Shown: positions 1 through 9,749 of the stretch, in pieces
Numbering within the stretch: the first letter of the stretch is position 1
Layout of the letters: every line of letters starts with the position of its first letter
DNA from: Sphingomonas alba
GTDB lineage: Bacteria; Pseudomonadota; Alphaproteobacteria; Sphingomonadales; Sphingomonadaceae
Direction of reading: 5' to 3'
Length of the DNA stretch: 64,000 bases
NCBI RefSeq assembly: GCF_023516555.1
Contig: NZ_JAMGBD010000001.1
Span: 1,240,001-1,304,000, forward strand
Translations under genes and position numbers: made by a program
Notes under the pieces: generated by a model
The model's database searches: none
Told to the model about the DNA's origin: nothing
The model's input: only the letters and a program-made list of their open reading frames with translations

Positions 1-1
1 C

Positions 2-673
2 GTCAGCTCGAAATGCGGATCGGCCGATGTGCTGGAAGCCCTGGGCGCGAAGATCGAGCTCGCGCCGGACAAGGCGCGTCGGCTGCTCGACACGACCGGC
101 TTCTGTTTCCTTTTCGCGCCGGCCTATCATCCCGGCCTGCGCCATGCGGGACTGGTGCGGCGCCAGCTTCAGGTGCGGACCGTGCTCAACCTGCTCGGAC
201 CCTGCATCAATCCGGCCCGGCCCCCTGTGCAGCTGCTGGGCGTCGCCGATCCTGCGAGGCTGCACATGATCGCAAAGACACTGGATGCAATGGGCGTCGA
301 GCAAGCGTTGGTCGTCCACGGCTCGGGCCTCGACGAGATCGCTTTGCACGGCGAGACGCATGCAGTGCGTCTCGATCGCGGCCGGCTGGAGGAGCAGATA
401 TTGGTGCCGGAGGACGTCGGCCTGCATCGCGCACCGCTCGAGACGGCAGTCGGCGGCGATGCCGAGGAAAATGCCGCGCGCCTCCGGGTGCTTCTCGCCG
501 GCGCCGGCACCAAGGCCGAGCAGGACATCACCGCGCTCAACGCCGGGGCCTTGCTGATGACCACCGGCAAGGCGTCGAGCCTGCGCGAAGGTTTCGGTCT
601 GGCGCGTGACGCCTTGCTCTCGGGCGAAGCGGGGCGCGTCCTTAACCTCTATGTCGAGGCGAGCCATGACTGA
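2..673 (+). CDS. trpD: Anthranilate phosphoribosyltransferase, C-terminal part (5' truncated by window edge)
   Basis: Transfers phosphoribose from PRPP to anthranilate, the second step of tryptophan synthesis, in the cytoplasm. The frame is open from base 2, and its first residues (SSKCGSADVLEALGA) match the family's conserved PRPP/anthranilate-binding stretch, so the true start lies before the window. Downstream come the FAP.YH segment, RT.LN.LGP.INPA and VVH.SGLDE motifs. The wording of these motifs resembles the enteric TrpD (FLFAPKYH, INPAHPP) more than usual alphaproteobacterial TrpD (MFAPNHHPAMKH). The stop overlaps the start of trpC(F). This is the first visible gene of a trpD-C(F)-B-A operon. 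trpE and trpG are presumably upstream and outside the window. Confidence 0.93.
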   Translation, partial: VSSKCGSADVLEALGAKIELAPDKARRLLDTTGFCFLFAPAYHPGLRHAGLVRRQLQVRTVLNLLGPCINPARPPVQLLGVADPARLHMIAKTLDAMGVEQALVVHGSGLDEIALHGETHAVRLDRGRLEEQILVPEDVGLHRAPLETAVGGDAEENAARLRVLLAGAGTKAEQDITALNAGALLMTTGKASSLREGFGLARDALLSGEAGRVLNLYVEASHD

Positions 674-2042
674 CGTCCTGGCCGGTATCGTCGCGCGAAA
701 GCGGAGCGAAGTCGCGGATCGGCTTCGCGGCCGCTCGTTCGAAGTCCGGCCCTCGACCCGTAGCCTGTACGACACGCTGGCCAGGGACGGCGCGCGGTTC
801 ATCATGGAGGTAAAGCGCGCCTCGCCCTCCGGCCATCGTAGCAGCCTGCCCGTGATAGATGCGGTAAAAGCCTATGCGCCGGTCGCGGACGCGATCAGCG
901 TGCTGACCGACGGGCCGGCCTTTGCCGGTTCGCTTGCAGATCTCTCCAAGACGCGGGAGCTGTTCGACGGCCCGATTCTCGCCAAGGATTTCATCGTCGA
1001 TCCGGCCCAGGTGCTGGAAGCGCGCGCCGCCGGGGCCGACGCGGTGCTGGCGATGATGTCGGTGCTGACCGACGGAGAGGCCCGGACGGTCATGACCGAA
1101 GCCGAGCGCCTCAACATGGATGTCATTGTCGAGGTGCATGACGAAAAGGAGCTGGAGCGTTCCCTGTCGCTTCGGCCGAAGATCATCGGTGTCAATAATC
1201 GGGACTTGAAGACGCTGGCGACCGACCTTTCCGTCACCGAGCGGCTTGCGCCGCTCATCCCCGCCGGCGTGCTGGCGATCGCCGAATCCGGCATCGCCGC
1301 GCGCAGGGACGTCGACCGTCTAGCCCCCTTGGTCGACGCCTTCCTGGTCGGTTCGGCGCTCATGGCAGCGCCCGATACCGGCCAGGCGGCGAGGGCACTG
1401 GTCCATGGCAACGTCAAAATATGCGGACTGACATGCGTGGAAGATGTGAAGCTGGCGGGAGCGGCGGGCGCGACCCATGCCGGTTTTATTCTCGCGCCAT
1501 TCTCGTCACGAACAGTAACTGCCCAGCGTGCGAAAGCCTTGGCCGAGGTGGCGCGATCGGCAGAGATGAAGCCGGTCGGCGTGTTTCGCGACGCACCGGT
1601 GAACGAGGTCATCCGTGTCGCCGCAAAGGCGGGCTTGGCTGCTGTGCAATTGCATGGCGCGGAGACGGAACAAGAGATCGCGACCGTCCGCGCGGAACTG
1701 CCCGAAGATGTCGAGGTCTGGGCGACCTGCCCAGTAAACGGCCATGCCCCAGCTGCCCGCAGGGGCGCCGACCGGAGCCTGTTCGACACTGCACGCGACG
1801 GACGCGCCGGCGGCACGGGCGAGACGTTCAACTGGTCGCTGGTGAGGGAGCGGAACGACCTCCCCTCCGCGTTCCTCGCCGGCGGCATAGGACCAGACAA
1901 CGCCCGTACGGCGCAGGCTGTTGGCGCCTTTGGACTCGACCTTTGCTCGCGCGTCGAATGTGCGCCCGGGTTGAAGGATCCTGACAAGGTCGCAGCCCTG
2001 TTCGCTGAACTTCGGGCGCCGTCGAGGAGCGGATCATGCTGA
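666..2042 (+). CDS. trpCF: Bifunctional indole-3-glycerol-phosphate synthase / phosphoribosylanthranilate isomerase
   Basis: One 458-residue protein carries two consecutive enzymes of tryptophan synthesis. Residues about 1-245 form the TrpC barrel: EVKRASPS with Lys50, the KDF motif near 107, GVNNRDL near 176 and ESG near 207. Residues about 250-455 form the TrpF barrel: KICGL with the catalytic Cys253, QLHG, and the FDT...GGTG segment with the likely catalytic Asp. The start at 666 overlaps the trpD stop; an in-frame start at 606 lies inside trpD and is rejected. The stop overlaps the trpB start. Length and fused order match E. coli TrpC (453 residues). Most alphaproteobacteria keep separate trpC and trpF, so the fusion is unusual here. 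Confidence 0.95.
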   Translation: MTDVLAGIVARKRSEVADRLRGRSFEVRPSTRSLYDTLARDGARFIMEVKRASPSGHRSSLPVIDAVKAYAPVADAISVLTDGPAFAGSLADLSKTRELFDGPILAKDFIVDPAQVLEARAAGADAVLAMMSVLTDGEARTVMTEAERLNMDVIVEVHDEKELERSLSLRPKIIGVNNRDLKTLATDLSVTERLAPLIPAGVLAIAESGIAARRDVDRLAPLVDAFLVGSALMAAPDTGQAARALVHGNVKICGLTCVEDVKLAGAAGATHAGFILAPFSSRTVTAQRAKALAEVARSAEMKPVGVFRDAPVNEVIRVAAKAGLAAVQLHGAETEQEIATVRAELPEDVEVWATCPVNGHAPAARRGADRSLFDTARDGRAGGTGETFNWSLVRERNDLPSAFLAGGIGPDNARTAQAVGAFGLDLCSRVECAPGLKDPDKVAALFAELRAPSRSGSC

Positions 2043-3205
2043 TGACCGGCCGCTTCGGCCGCTTCGGCGGTGCCTACGTCCCCGAGATCCTCGTTCCAGC
2101 GATCACCGAACTCGAGAACGCCTTCCTGGCCGCGCGTGGCGACCCCAGTTTCCAGGCCGAGCTCGACGATCTGCTCACCACTTATGCCGGACGGCCGACA
2201 CCGCTGACGCGTTGTCGCAACCTCGGCGCCGGCAAGGCCCGCATCTACCTGAAGCGCGAGGACCTGCTTCATGGCGGCGCCCACAAGACAAACCAAGTTC
2301 TCGCACAGGGCCTGTTAGCGAAGCGCATGGGCAAGTGCCGGCTGATCGCTGAAACCGGCGCCGGACAGCATGGCGTCGCGACGGCGATGGTCGGCGCGCT
2401 ACTGGGATTCGAGACGCGAATCTACATGGGCGCCGACGACGTCGAGCGGCAGCAATTGAACGTCTTTCGCATGGAGCTGATGGGCGCTGAGGTCGTGCCG
2501 GTGACCAGCGGCGGGCGGACATTGAAGGACGCGGTCAACGAAGCGCTGCGCGACTGGACCGCGAGCTTTGCCGACACCCATTATCTGCTCGGGACGGTAG
2601 CCGGCCCGCATCCTTTCCCACTGATGGTCCGCGAATTTCAGCGCGTCATCGGTAAGGAAGCGCGCGAACAGATCCTGGAAATGGAAGGCCGACTGCCCGA
2701 CGCCGTCATCGCCTGCGTCGGCGGGGGTTCAAACGCAATCGGCATCTTCTCGGACTTCATCGAGGATGAGGGAGTGGCGCTGATCGGCGTCGAAGCCGCC
2801 GGCAAGGGTCTCGACGGGCGCGACCATGGCGCCACCATCCTCAAGGGCCGCCCCGGCATCCTTCATGGCGCCGAGACCTTCCTGCTGCAGGATGAGGACG
2901 GGCAGGTTGACGATACCTGGTCGGTTTCGGCTGGGCTCGACTATCCCGCTGTCGGCCCGGAGCACGCGCATTTGAAGGAGAGCGGCCGCGCCGATTATGT
3001 TGGCGTGAACGACCAGGAAGCGCTGGACGCCTTCGCGGCGCTGGCACGGAACGAGGGCATCATTCCGGCCTTCGAAAGCGCCCACGCCGTCGCTTTTGCC
3101 CTGAAGCTTGCCGAAGAGCGCGACGACAATCCGGTCCTGCTCGTCAATGTCTCCGGGCGCGGCGACAAGGACATGGCCTCGGCGCAAAGGCTGCTCGGCA
3201 AATGA
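2036..3205 (+). CDS. trpB: Tryptophan synthase beta chain
   Basis: PLP enzyme condensing indole with serine to tryptophan, acting as an alpha2-beta2 complex with TrpA. Visible features are the PLP lysine in GGAHKTNQ (Lys84), AETGAGQHG, the phosphate-binding GGGSNA near residue 229, and the C-terminal VSGRGDKD. The 389 residues are normal length. The [15 protein letters not shown] wording is that of the enteric TrpB; typical alphaproteobacterial enzymes read ELNHTGAHKxNN. The start at 2036 overlaps the trpC(F) stop by 7 bases; a second in-frame ATG at 2042 in a TGATG-type junction is equally possible. The stop overlaps the trpA start by 4 bases, implying translational coupling. Confidence 0.96.
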   Translation: MLMTGRFGRFGGAYVPEILVPAITELENAFLAARGDPSFQAELDDLLTTYAGRPTPLTRCRNLGAGKARIYLKREDLLHGGAHKTNQVLAQGLLAKRMGKCRLIAETGAGQHGVATAMVGALLGFETRIYMGADDVERQQLNVFRMELMGAEVVPVTSGGRTLKDAVNEALRDWTASFADTHYLLGTVAGPHPFPLMVREFQRVIGKEAREQILEMEGRLPDAVIACVGGGSNAIGIFSDFIEDEGVALIGVEAAGKGLDGRDHGATILKGRPGILHGAETFLLQDEDGQVDDTWSVSAGLDYPAVGPEHAHLKESGRADYVGVNDQEALDAFAALARNEGIIPAFESAHAVAFALKLAEERDDNPVLLVNVSGRGDKDMASAQRLLGK

Positions 3206-4014
3206 CGCGCTACGCCGCCATGTTCGAACGCAGCGGCCAGCGCGCGCTTGGGGCCTTCCTCACGCTCGGCGATCCCGGCATTGCCGAGTGCGAGGCCTAC
3301 CTCGATGCGCTCGTCGACGGCGGAGCCGACATGGTCGAACTCGGCATTCCGTTCAGCGATCCGGTCGCCGACGGCCCGGTCATCCAGGCTGCCGCCGTCC
3401 GGGCCCTCAAGGCAGGCGTACGGACCGGCGATTGCTTCGAGATGATCGGGCGCTTCAGGAAACGACACCCGGATATTCCGATTGGCGTTCTGACCTATGC
3501 CAATATCGTCAACGCTCGGGGCATTGAACAATTTGCACATGAACTGGCCGAGGCCGGCGCCGACAGCCTGCTGGTCGCCGACGTCCCGTGCTTGGAGGCC
3601 GAACCCTATGCGGCGGCGGCGAAGGCGGCGGGGATCGACTTGGTGATGATCGCCGCGCCCAACACCCCGCAGGCGACGATCGAGCGGATCGCGCGCATCA
3701 GCAGCGGCTACACCTATTGCGTTGCCCGCACGGGCGTGACCGGCGCGGACCGCCGCCTTCAGCTCGATCACCGTTCCCTGTTCGAATCGCTGGATTTGGC
3801 CGGAGCGGCGCCCCCTGTCCTCGGTTTCGGGATTTCCAGCCCCGATCATGTTCGCGAAGCCTTGGACCATGGGGCGGCTGGCGTGATCAGCGGTTCGGCC
3901 ATCGTCCAGCGGATCGCGGACGGTGCCTCGCCTGCCGAAGTTGCGGCTTTCGTTCGGGAATTGAGGGGCGCCACGGAGGCGCAGCGCCTTGACTTCGCCT
4001 CGGTCGCCTTATAG
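3202..4014 (+). CDS. trpA: Tryptophan synthase alpha chain
   Basis: Cleaves indole-3-glycerol phosphate to indole, which is channelled to TrpB. The 270-residue TIM-barrel sequence has the signature ELGIPFSDP with catalytic Glu46, and DGP with catalytic Asp57. It also has the LVADVP strand, [11 protein letters not shown] loop and GFGIS phosphate-binding segments. It overlaps trpB by ATGA. It is the last gene of the operon, and the next gene (rpmJ) starts 64 bases later. The CFEM and [10 protein letters not shown] wording again resembles the enteric protein. Confidence 0.95.
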   Translation: MTRYAAMFERSGQRALGAFLTLGDPGIAECEAYLDALVDGGADMVELGIPFSDPVADGPVIQAAAVRALKAGVRTGDCFEMIGRFRKRHPDIPIGVLTYANIVNARGIEQFAHELAEAGADSLLVADVPCLEAEPYAAAAKAAGIDLVMIAAPNTPQATIERIARISSGYTYCVARTGVTGADRRLQLDHRSLFESLDLAGAAPPVLGFGISSPDHVREALDHGAAGVISGSAIVQRIADGASPAEVAAFVRELRGATEAQRLDFASVAL

Positions 4015-4015
4015 G
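3989..4015 (+). promoter_or_regulatory. Possible rpmJ promoter inside the end of trpA
   Basis: A TTGACT hexamer (3989-3994) is followed, after a short 15-base gap, by TATAGG (4010-4015). Transcription from it would start about 55 bases before the rpmJ ATG. The spacing is below the optimal 17, so this is only a candidate. It would uncouple the ribosomal protein gene from the trp operon. Confidence 0.28.
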
Positions 4016-4078
4016 GGACGCCCCGGTTTCACGACCTCCATACATTTTAGAACAAGAGAACGAGCAGGCAGCCCGGCC

Positions 4079-4204
4079 ATGAAGATTCGCAATAGCCTCA
4101 AGTCGCTGAAGTCGCGTCACCGCGACTGCCGGGTGATTCGCCGTCGTGGCCGCACCTACGTCATCAACAAGACGAACCGGCGCTTCAAAGCTCGTCAAGG
4201 CTAA
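4079..4204 (+). CDS. rpmJ: Ribosomal protein L36 (short Cys-poor form)
   Basis: A 41-residue, very basic protein ([11 protein letters not shown]...RRFKARQG) of the 50S subunit, instantly recognisable as bacterial L36. It has a single Cys (HRDCRV) rather than the four-ligand zinc ribbon of the C+ form. It therefore belongs to the zinc-independent type usual in alphaproteobacteria. It is monocistronic in appearance: a possible promoter lies within trpA and a hairpin follows the stop at once. Confidence 0.96.
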   Translation: MKIRNSLKSLKSRHRDCRVIRRRGRTYVINKTNRRFKARQG

Positions 4205-4228
4205 GCTGCGGGGCAGCTTTGCCCCTTT
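4203..4228 (+). terminator. Hairpin after rpmJ, probable intrinsic terminator
   Basis: AAGCTGC (4203-4209) and GCAGCTT (4213-4219) form a perfect 7-bp stem with a GGG loop. It is followed by TGCCCCTTT, a broken T tract. The stem begins at the rpmJ stop codon itself. Confidence 0.45.
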
Positions 4229-4357
4229 GCGAGCTCGCCAAGGCTAACCAGCCCTTTCCACAATTGTCATTCCCGGCCGGGGGTCCTTAAGTGGAACCCC
4301 GCATTGGCGTGCGCGTTCGTTTCGCCATTGTAAGCAAGATTACAGGGAGTGAACGAC

Positions 4358-4558
4358 ATGGCCGATGATAGAGACACCGACCGTACGACCATCGTCGAAA
4401 CCGACGGCGGCGGCAGCGGCGGCGTGGTTGCCGTCGTGCTGCTGATCATTGTGGTTCTGGTGCTGCTGTTCCTGTTCCGCGACCAGCTCGGTTTCGGCGG
4501 CAAGGACACCAACATCAATATCCCCGACAAGGTCAACGTCGACGTCAATACGCATTAA
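4358..4558 (+). CDS. Small single-span membrane protein, function unknown
   Basis: Sixty-six residues. A charged, Thr/Asp-rich N terminus (MADDRDTDRTTIVETD) and a Gly/Ser hinge precede one strongly hydrophobic span (about residues 24-41, Val/Leu/Ile runs). The C-terminal tail ends in IPDKVNVDVNTH. Start 4358 has a good GGGAG ribosome site (4345-4349) at 8 bases; the in-frame GTG at 4349 overlaps that site. It stands alone between hairpins. The C-terminal motif resembles small membrane proteins I associate with other alphaproteobacteria, but no function is known to me. Confidence 0.75.
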   Translation: MADDRDTDRTTIVETDGGGSGGVVAVVLLIIVVLVLLFLFRDQLGFGGKDTNINIPDKVNVDVNTH

Positions 4559-4567
4559 TGAGACTGG

Positions 4568-4610
4568 GCCGGCTCCCTGCGCGGGAGGCGCGGAGTCGGC
4601 TCACTTCCCC
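4568..4610 (+). terminator. Hairpin after the small membrane protein
   Basis: GCCGGCTCC (4568-4576) pairs with GGAGTCGGC (4592-4600) through one G-T wobble, with a GC-rich loop that can itself fold. It is followed by TCACTTCCCC, only weakly T-rich. Confidence 0.4.
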
Positions 4611-4656
4611 TCAGCGGTTTGAATTATCGAGCGGTCCGGCGTAACCCCGGCGGCCG

Positions 4657-5211
4657 ATGAGCCATCCTTTCGCACTCAACCGAATCCACCATGCCGCCTA
4701 TCGCTGCAAGGACGCGGGCGAGACGGTCGCCTGGTACCAGCGCGTACTCGGCATGCGCTACACCAACGCCTTCGCCGAGGACCATGTGCCCTCGACAGGC
4801 GCCTATGATCCCTACATGCACGTCTTCCTGGACTGCGGCGGCGGCAACGTCATTGCCTTCTTCGAACTGCCCAACCAACCAGAGATGTCGCGCGACCCCA
4901 ACACGCCCGAGTGGGTGCAGCATATCGCCTTCGAGGTTGGCGACTTGGACACCCTGCTCACCGCCAAGACGCATATTGAGGCGCAGGGCATTGACGTGCT
5001 TGGCCCGACCTATCACGGCATCTTCCGCTCCATCTATTTCTTCGATCCCAACGGGCATCGGCTTGAGCTTGCGTGCAACATCGGCACGCCGGATCAATAT
5101 GAAGAGCTTGAGCGCGTAGCGCCGTTGATGCTCGAGGAATGGAGTCGGACCAAGAAAGCGCCGAAGCACGCGCAATGGCTCCACGTCGATCCCGGCTCCC
5201 TGGCCGAATGA
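4657..5211 (+). CDS. VOC-family (glyoxalase/dioxygenase fold) protein
   Basis: A 184-residue vicinal-oxygen-chelate fold protein. Two beta-alpha-beta modules can be recognised: NRIHHAAYRC...WYQRVLGMRY at the N terminus and WVQHIAFEV...HRLELACN in the second half. Candidate metal ligands are His11/12, Glu of FFEL, His of QHIAF and Glu of HRLEL. VOC proteins include glyoxalase I, extradiol dioxygenases and 4-hydroxyphenylpyruvate dioxygenase; this one is too short for the last. It lies 40 bases before an FAH-family hydrolase on the same strand. This suggests joint action on a ring-cleavage or keto-acid intermediate, but the substrate is not deducible. Confidence 0.82.
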   Translation: MSHPFALNRIHHAAYRCKDAGETVAWYQRVLGMRYTNAFAEDHVPSTGAYDPYMHVFLDCGGGNVIAFFELPNQPEMSRDPNTPEWVQHIAFEVGDLDTLLTAKTHIEAQGIDVLGPTYHGIFRSIYFFDPNGHRLELACNIGTPDQYEELERVAPLMLEEWSRTKKAPKHAQWLHVDPGSLAE

Positions 5212-5251
5212 CGTCCGAGCCGGCGTTCGCCCAACCCACGATCGGAACCGC

Positions 5252-6259
5252 ATGAAGCTCGCATCGCTGAAAGATGGCCGCGACGGCCGCCTCGTCGTCG
5301 TTTCCGAGGATCTCGCTTATTATGCCGACGCAGGCCACATCGTCGCTTCGCTTCAGGCGGCGCTTGACGACTGGGACCGCTACGAGCCGGCTTTGCGACT
5401 GCTGGCCACCGACCTTCAACATGAAGCCATCCCGCTCGAGCGATTCCACGAGCGCGATGCCGCCGCGCCTTTGCCCCGCGCCTATCAATGGGCCGATGGA
5501 TCGGCCTATGTGAACCACGTCGCCTTGGTGCGGCAGGCGCGCGGTGCGGAAATGCCCGACAGCTTTTGGCACGACCCGCTCATGTACCAGGGCGGTTCCG
5601 ATGCCTTCCTTGGTCCGCGCGACGACATTCCGCTCACTGACGAAAGCTGGGGATGCGACCTGGAAGCCGAGGTCGTGGTGGTCACTGGCGACGTGCAGCA
5701 GGGCGTCAGCCGCGAGGAGGCGTTGAAGTGCATCCGCCTTGTCGGCCTCACCAATGACGTCAGTCTGCGTAACCTCATCCCCGGCGAACTCGCCAAGGGC
5801 TTCGGCTTCTTCCAGTCGAAGCCGGCGTCGAGCTTTTCGCCGGTCTTCGTCACGCCCGAAGCGCTCGGCGACCGCTGGCGCGACGGCAAGCTGCACGGTG
5901 CGCTGGAAGTCGAATTGAACGGCCAGCCCTTCGGCAAGGCCGACGCGGGCGAAGACATGACGTTCGATTTCGGAACGCTGATCGCCCACGCCGCCAAAAC
6001 CCGGAAACTCGGCGCCGGCACGATCATCGGATCGGGCACGGTGTCCAACCGCGATTCGGATGGTGGACCCGGCCGCCCGGTCGCCGACGGCGGCCTTGGC
6101 TATAGCTGCATTGCCGAAGTGCGAATGGTCGAAACCATCCTTCGCGGGCAGGCGGCAACTCCGTTCCTCAAGGCTGGTGACCGAGTCTGCATCACCATGC
6201 ACGACGACCGTCATCACCCGATTTTCGGAACGATCGACCAGACGGTCGTCGCCGCCTGA
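5252..6259 (+). CDS. Fumarylacetoacetate hydrolase family protein
   Basis: 335 residues with an N-terminal extension (about 1-115) followed by the FAH catalytic fold. Visible features are LEAEVVVVTGDV (metal-binding Glu), GLTNDVSLRN, the GFGFFQSKPASSFSP segment, and near the end GTIIGSGTVSN, followed by a C-terminal LKAGDRVCITM. Family members hydrolyse fumarylacetoacetate or act as hydrolases/decarboxylases on related diketo acids. The size fits the longer bacterial fumarylacetoacetase-like group. maleylacetoacetate isomerase lies elsewhere in the window (47438), so a role in tyrosine/homogentisate breakdown is possible but unproven. Confidence 0.88.
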   Translation: MKLASLKDGRDGRLVVVSEDLAYYADAGHIVASLQAALDDWDRYEPALRLLATDLQHEAIPLERFHERDAAAPLPRAYQWADGSAYVNHVALVRQARGAEMPDSFWHDPLMYQGGSDAFLGPRDDIPLTDESWGCDLEAEVVVVTGDVQQGVSREEALKCIRLVGLTNDVSLRNLIPGELAKGFGFFQSKPASSFSPVFVTPEALGDRWRDGKLHGALEVELNGQPFGKADAGEDMTFDFGTLIAHAAKTRKLGAGTIIGSGTVSNRDSDGGPGRPVADGGLGYSCIAEVRMVETILRGQAATPFLKAGDRVCITMHDDRHHPIFGTIDQTVVAA

Positions 6260-6473
6260 GTCCAAGCCCTTAGGAGATTCCCCTGACATGACAGGGGGAT
6301 GACAGCCATTGGTGGCCGCCGTTCGTCCACCCGTCGATGATTGCCGCCTTTTCGGAGGTCGTTCCGGCGCCGAACGATTCAGCCGGATGGCTGGTCGAAG
6401 CGGGCGCGAAATCAAATGTAAACGGGCGCATTGAGTCTCCTGCCGCACGCACGGCGCAAAAAGGAGATTTCAG

Positions 6474-6848
6474 ATGTTCGGACGCAAGACTGCCCCCGTC
6501 GTTGCCGCCCTCATCTCGGGCCTGGCAAGTATCGCCATCGCTGCCCCTTCCTTCGCGCAGGAGCCGCCCGTCATCGTCTACGGCGGCGCCAACGTGAAGA
6601 CGGAACGCGTCGGTTTCGCCGACCTCCAGCTCGCCAGCGCTTCCGAACAGAAGCGCCTCAAACATCGGGTCGGCGGCGCCATCGAGCGCGTCTGCGATAT
6701 CGACCTCGGCCGCGATGGCCTGCAGGACAATGGCTATTACGCCTGCGCCAATACGGCCTGGGAGTCCGCCGCGCCGCAGATCGCCGAGGCGGTCGCCACC
6801 GGCAAGACCTCGATCGCAGGTGCGGCAATCATCGTCAGTGGCCGGTAA
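6474..6848 (+). CDS. UrcA-family secreted protein
   Basis: 124 residues with a clear Sec signal peptide (basic MFGRKT, hydrophobic core, cleavage after SFA-Q near residue 28). The mature part carries the UrcA pattern: V.F(A)DL.L.S, then a helix ending in RVC and a second Cys in YYACANTAWESA. UrcA proteins are small periplasmic proteins common in sphingomonads and caulobacters with no settled function. An AGGAG ribosome site (6462-6466) fixes the start. The preceding 215 bases hold a short hairpin (6280-6297) and no other gene I can support. Confidence 0.85.
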   Translation: MFGRKTAPVVAALISGLASIAIAAPSFAQEPPVIVYGGANVKTERVGFADLQLASASEQKRLKHRVGGAIERVCDIDLGRDGLQDNGYYACANTAWESAAPQIAEAVATGKTSIAGAAIIVSGR

Positions 6849-6873
6849 GCACTCCCCCACCCCCCGGCCAATG

Positions 6874-6908
6874 CTTGCGGCGTCGCTACCCGAAAGCGGC
6901 GCCGCAAG
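6874..6908 (+). terminator. Convergent-gene hairpin between the UrcA gene and scfR
   Basis: CTTGCGGCG (6874-6882) pairs perfectly with CGCCGCAAG (6900-6908). It lies between two convergent genes and could terminate from either side. The T tracts are poor (TCATTTGG on the plus side). Confidence 0.45.
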
Positions 6909-6924
6909 TCATTTGGGGCCGCGC

Positions 6925-8325
6925 CTAGGGCAGGAACGGATAAGGCGAGATGCTCTTCGCGTTACGGTCGACCGCCAGCATCCGGCCTGCCGGCGGAGTT
7001 GCACGATAACCGCAATCGAGCCTGGGACAGATTGAGCAGGCCGGCCCGACCGGCGTGACTGGCGCATCGGCCAGGTCATAGGCCTCCGCGCAGTGCAGCT
7101 TGTGGGCAAAGACAATATCGCAGCCCAGCCCGATGGCGAGCAGTCCGCCGGACAGGTCCGACTTGATTGGACGCTCTATGGTTCGCGCGACCGTGAAATA
7201 GCGATGCCCGTCCGGCGTCTCGATCAGCTGGGTGACAACCTGGCCCGCCGCCTGAAAGGCTGCGTGCAGGTTCCAGCGTGGGCAGGTGCCGCCGAAACGC
7301 GAGAAGGGAAACTGGTCGCCGGCGTAACGCTTGGAAATGTTCCCCGCCGGATCGACCCGCAGCATGAAGAACGGCACGCCGCGCGCACCGGGCCGGCTCA
7401 ACGTCGTCAGCCGGTGTGCGACCTGTTCGACATTCGCGCCGAACTCGCCGCACAGCCGGTCGATCGAATAGCGCATCTCCTCGCAGGCCTGGAGAAACCG
7501 GCCGTAGGGCATCATGATCGCCCCGGCCGCATAATTGGCGAGGCTCATGTGAAGAAGCTGGCGAATTCCCTCGTCGGGCGCGCCCGCCTCCGCGACCATG
7601 CGGTCGATGACACCCGCGAACTCGACCAGCGCCAATTGATAGGCGAGGGCGAATGTCCGGTTTTCCGGCCGGAGCTGCGATGAGATCAGGAACAGCTGCC
7701 GCTCGGCGTCGAACTGCTGGCTTATATTGCCGAGCTCGGACTGGGAGACGACGCGGGTCGTGATCCCCCAGGCGTTCTTGAGCCGCTTCCGCATCGGCTC
7801 CTGCATCGACAGCGGATCGCTGAGTGCGCCGCCCAAGGTCTCCGCCGCCTCCTCGAGCTCCGGATAATGGTTGCGGTGCTGCTGGATATAGTCGCGCACC
7901 CAATTTTCCGGCGTCACGACGGAGCGCGCATCGTCGTTGCTCGCAAGGCTCGGGTTTCGGCCGGCTTCTTTCAGCGCGGCGTAGAGCCGGGCGACGGCAT
8001 CGGCGACGGACGGAGAATTATGGGCCAACTCGGCAAGTTCGTAACGCGGCACTCCAAGGTCCGCGAGCAGATGATCGGAGAAAATTTCGGCAAGCTCGTC
8101 CGGCCCGGTGCGCGTGCCGCCGCCTGCCGCAAAGGCGCGGACATCGACATCGTAATGCTCGGCCAGCTTCAGCAGCAAGGTTGCCGTCACCGGCCGCTGG
8201 TTACGCTCCAGGTGATTCAGATAGCTCGGGCTGATCGCCAGGCTCGTCGCCATGTCGGTCTGCGACATTTGGTGGTCGCGGCGGAGGCGGCGGAGGCGGT
8301 GGCCGAGGAACAGCTTGCTGGACAT
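6925..8325 (-). CDS. scfR: Short-chain fatty acyl-type (ScfR/RamB) transcriptional regulator
   Basis: 466 residues. N-terminal XRE helix-turn-helix (about 5-65: RLRRLRRDHQMSQTDMA...SPSYLNHLERNQRPVT). A central domain follows that is related to IrrE/ImmA peptidases, but the HExxH site is missing (AYQLALVEFAG at that place), as in this regulator family. The C-terminal domain has a Cys-rich CSICPRLDCGYR segment that may bind metal. RamB of actinobacteria and ScfR of alphaproteobacteria control acetate and propionate catabolism, including isocitrate lyase. The divergent position next to aceA supports the same role. Dyads between the two starts are candidate operators. The symbol follows the family name. 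Confidence 0.88.
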   Translation of the reverse strand: MSSKLFLGHRLRRLRRDHQMSQTDMATSLAISPSYLNHLERNQRPVTATLLLKLAEHYDVDVRAFAAGGGTRTGPDELAEIFSDHLLADLGVPRYELAELAHNSPSVADAVARLYAALKEAGRNPSLASNDDARSVVTPENWVRDYIQQHRNHYPELEEAAETLGGALSDPLSMQEPMRKRLKNAWGITTRVVSQSELGNISQQFDAERQLFLISSQLRPENRTFALAYQLALVEFAGVIDRMVAEAGAPDEGIRQLLHMSLANYAAGAIMMPYGRFLQACEEMRYSIDRLCGEFGANVEQVAHRLTTLSRPGARGVPFFMLRVDPAGNISKRYAGDQFPFSRFGGTCPRWNLHAAFQAAGQVVTQLIETPDGHRYFTVARTIERPIKSDLSGGLLAIGLGCDIVFAHKLHCAEAYDLADAPVTPVGPACSICPRLDCGYRATPPAGRMLAVDRNAKSISPYPFLP

Positions 8326-8356
8326 GATTCACTGGCTGTCAATTTCGCCCATCCGG

Positions 8357-8376
8357 CACAAGTCAATTTGTGACAA
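8357..8376. promoter_or_regulatory. Overlapping dyads in the scfR-aceA intergenic region, possible ScfR operator
   Basis: CACAA (8357-8361) and TTGTG (8368-8372) form an inverted repeat with a 6-base spacer. The second arm also starts a TTGT-G-ACAA dyad (8368-8376). Both lie 32-51 bases upstream of the scfR start, so binding here could autoregulate scfR and influence aceA. A related TTGC-GGA-GCAA dyad lies at 8444-8454. Confidence 0.4.
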
Positions 8377-8460
8377 TCCGACACTTTTTGCCGGTGCCAA
8401 ACCCGCGCTCGCATGTTGGAAATGGTGCAAACACAGCCATTTTTTGCGGAGCAACAGGCG

Positions 8461-9738
<1,278 letters not shown>

Positions 9739-9749
9739 GGAGAATGAGC

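Noticed and set aside
606-665. In-frame upstream start for trpC(F)
   Set aside because: The extra 20 residues lie wholly within trpD and do not resemble any TrpC N terminus; ATG 666 overlaps the trpD stop and matches the family start.
6280-6297. CCCCTG/CAGGGG hairpin after the FAH gene as a terminator
   Set aside because: Six base pairs with no T tract; reported only as a note in the intergenic description.
4958-6448. 496-codon minus-strand frame across the VOC and FAH genes
   Set aside because: It crosses two recognised genes and a non-coding gap and has no motif of its own.
8413-8460. Upstream in-frame ATG for isocitrate lyase
   Set aside because: MTSFDQLIP at 8461 matches the family N terminus and has a GGAG site at a fitting distance.
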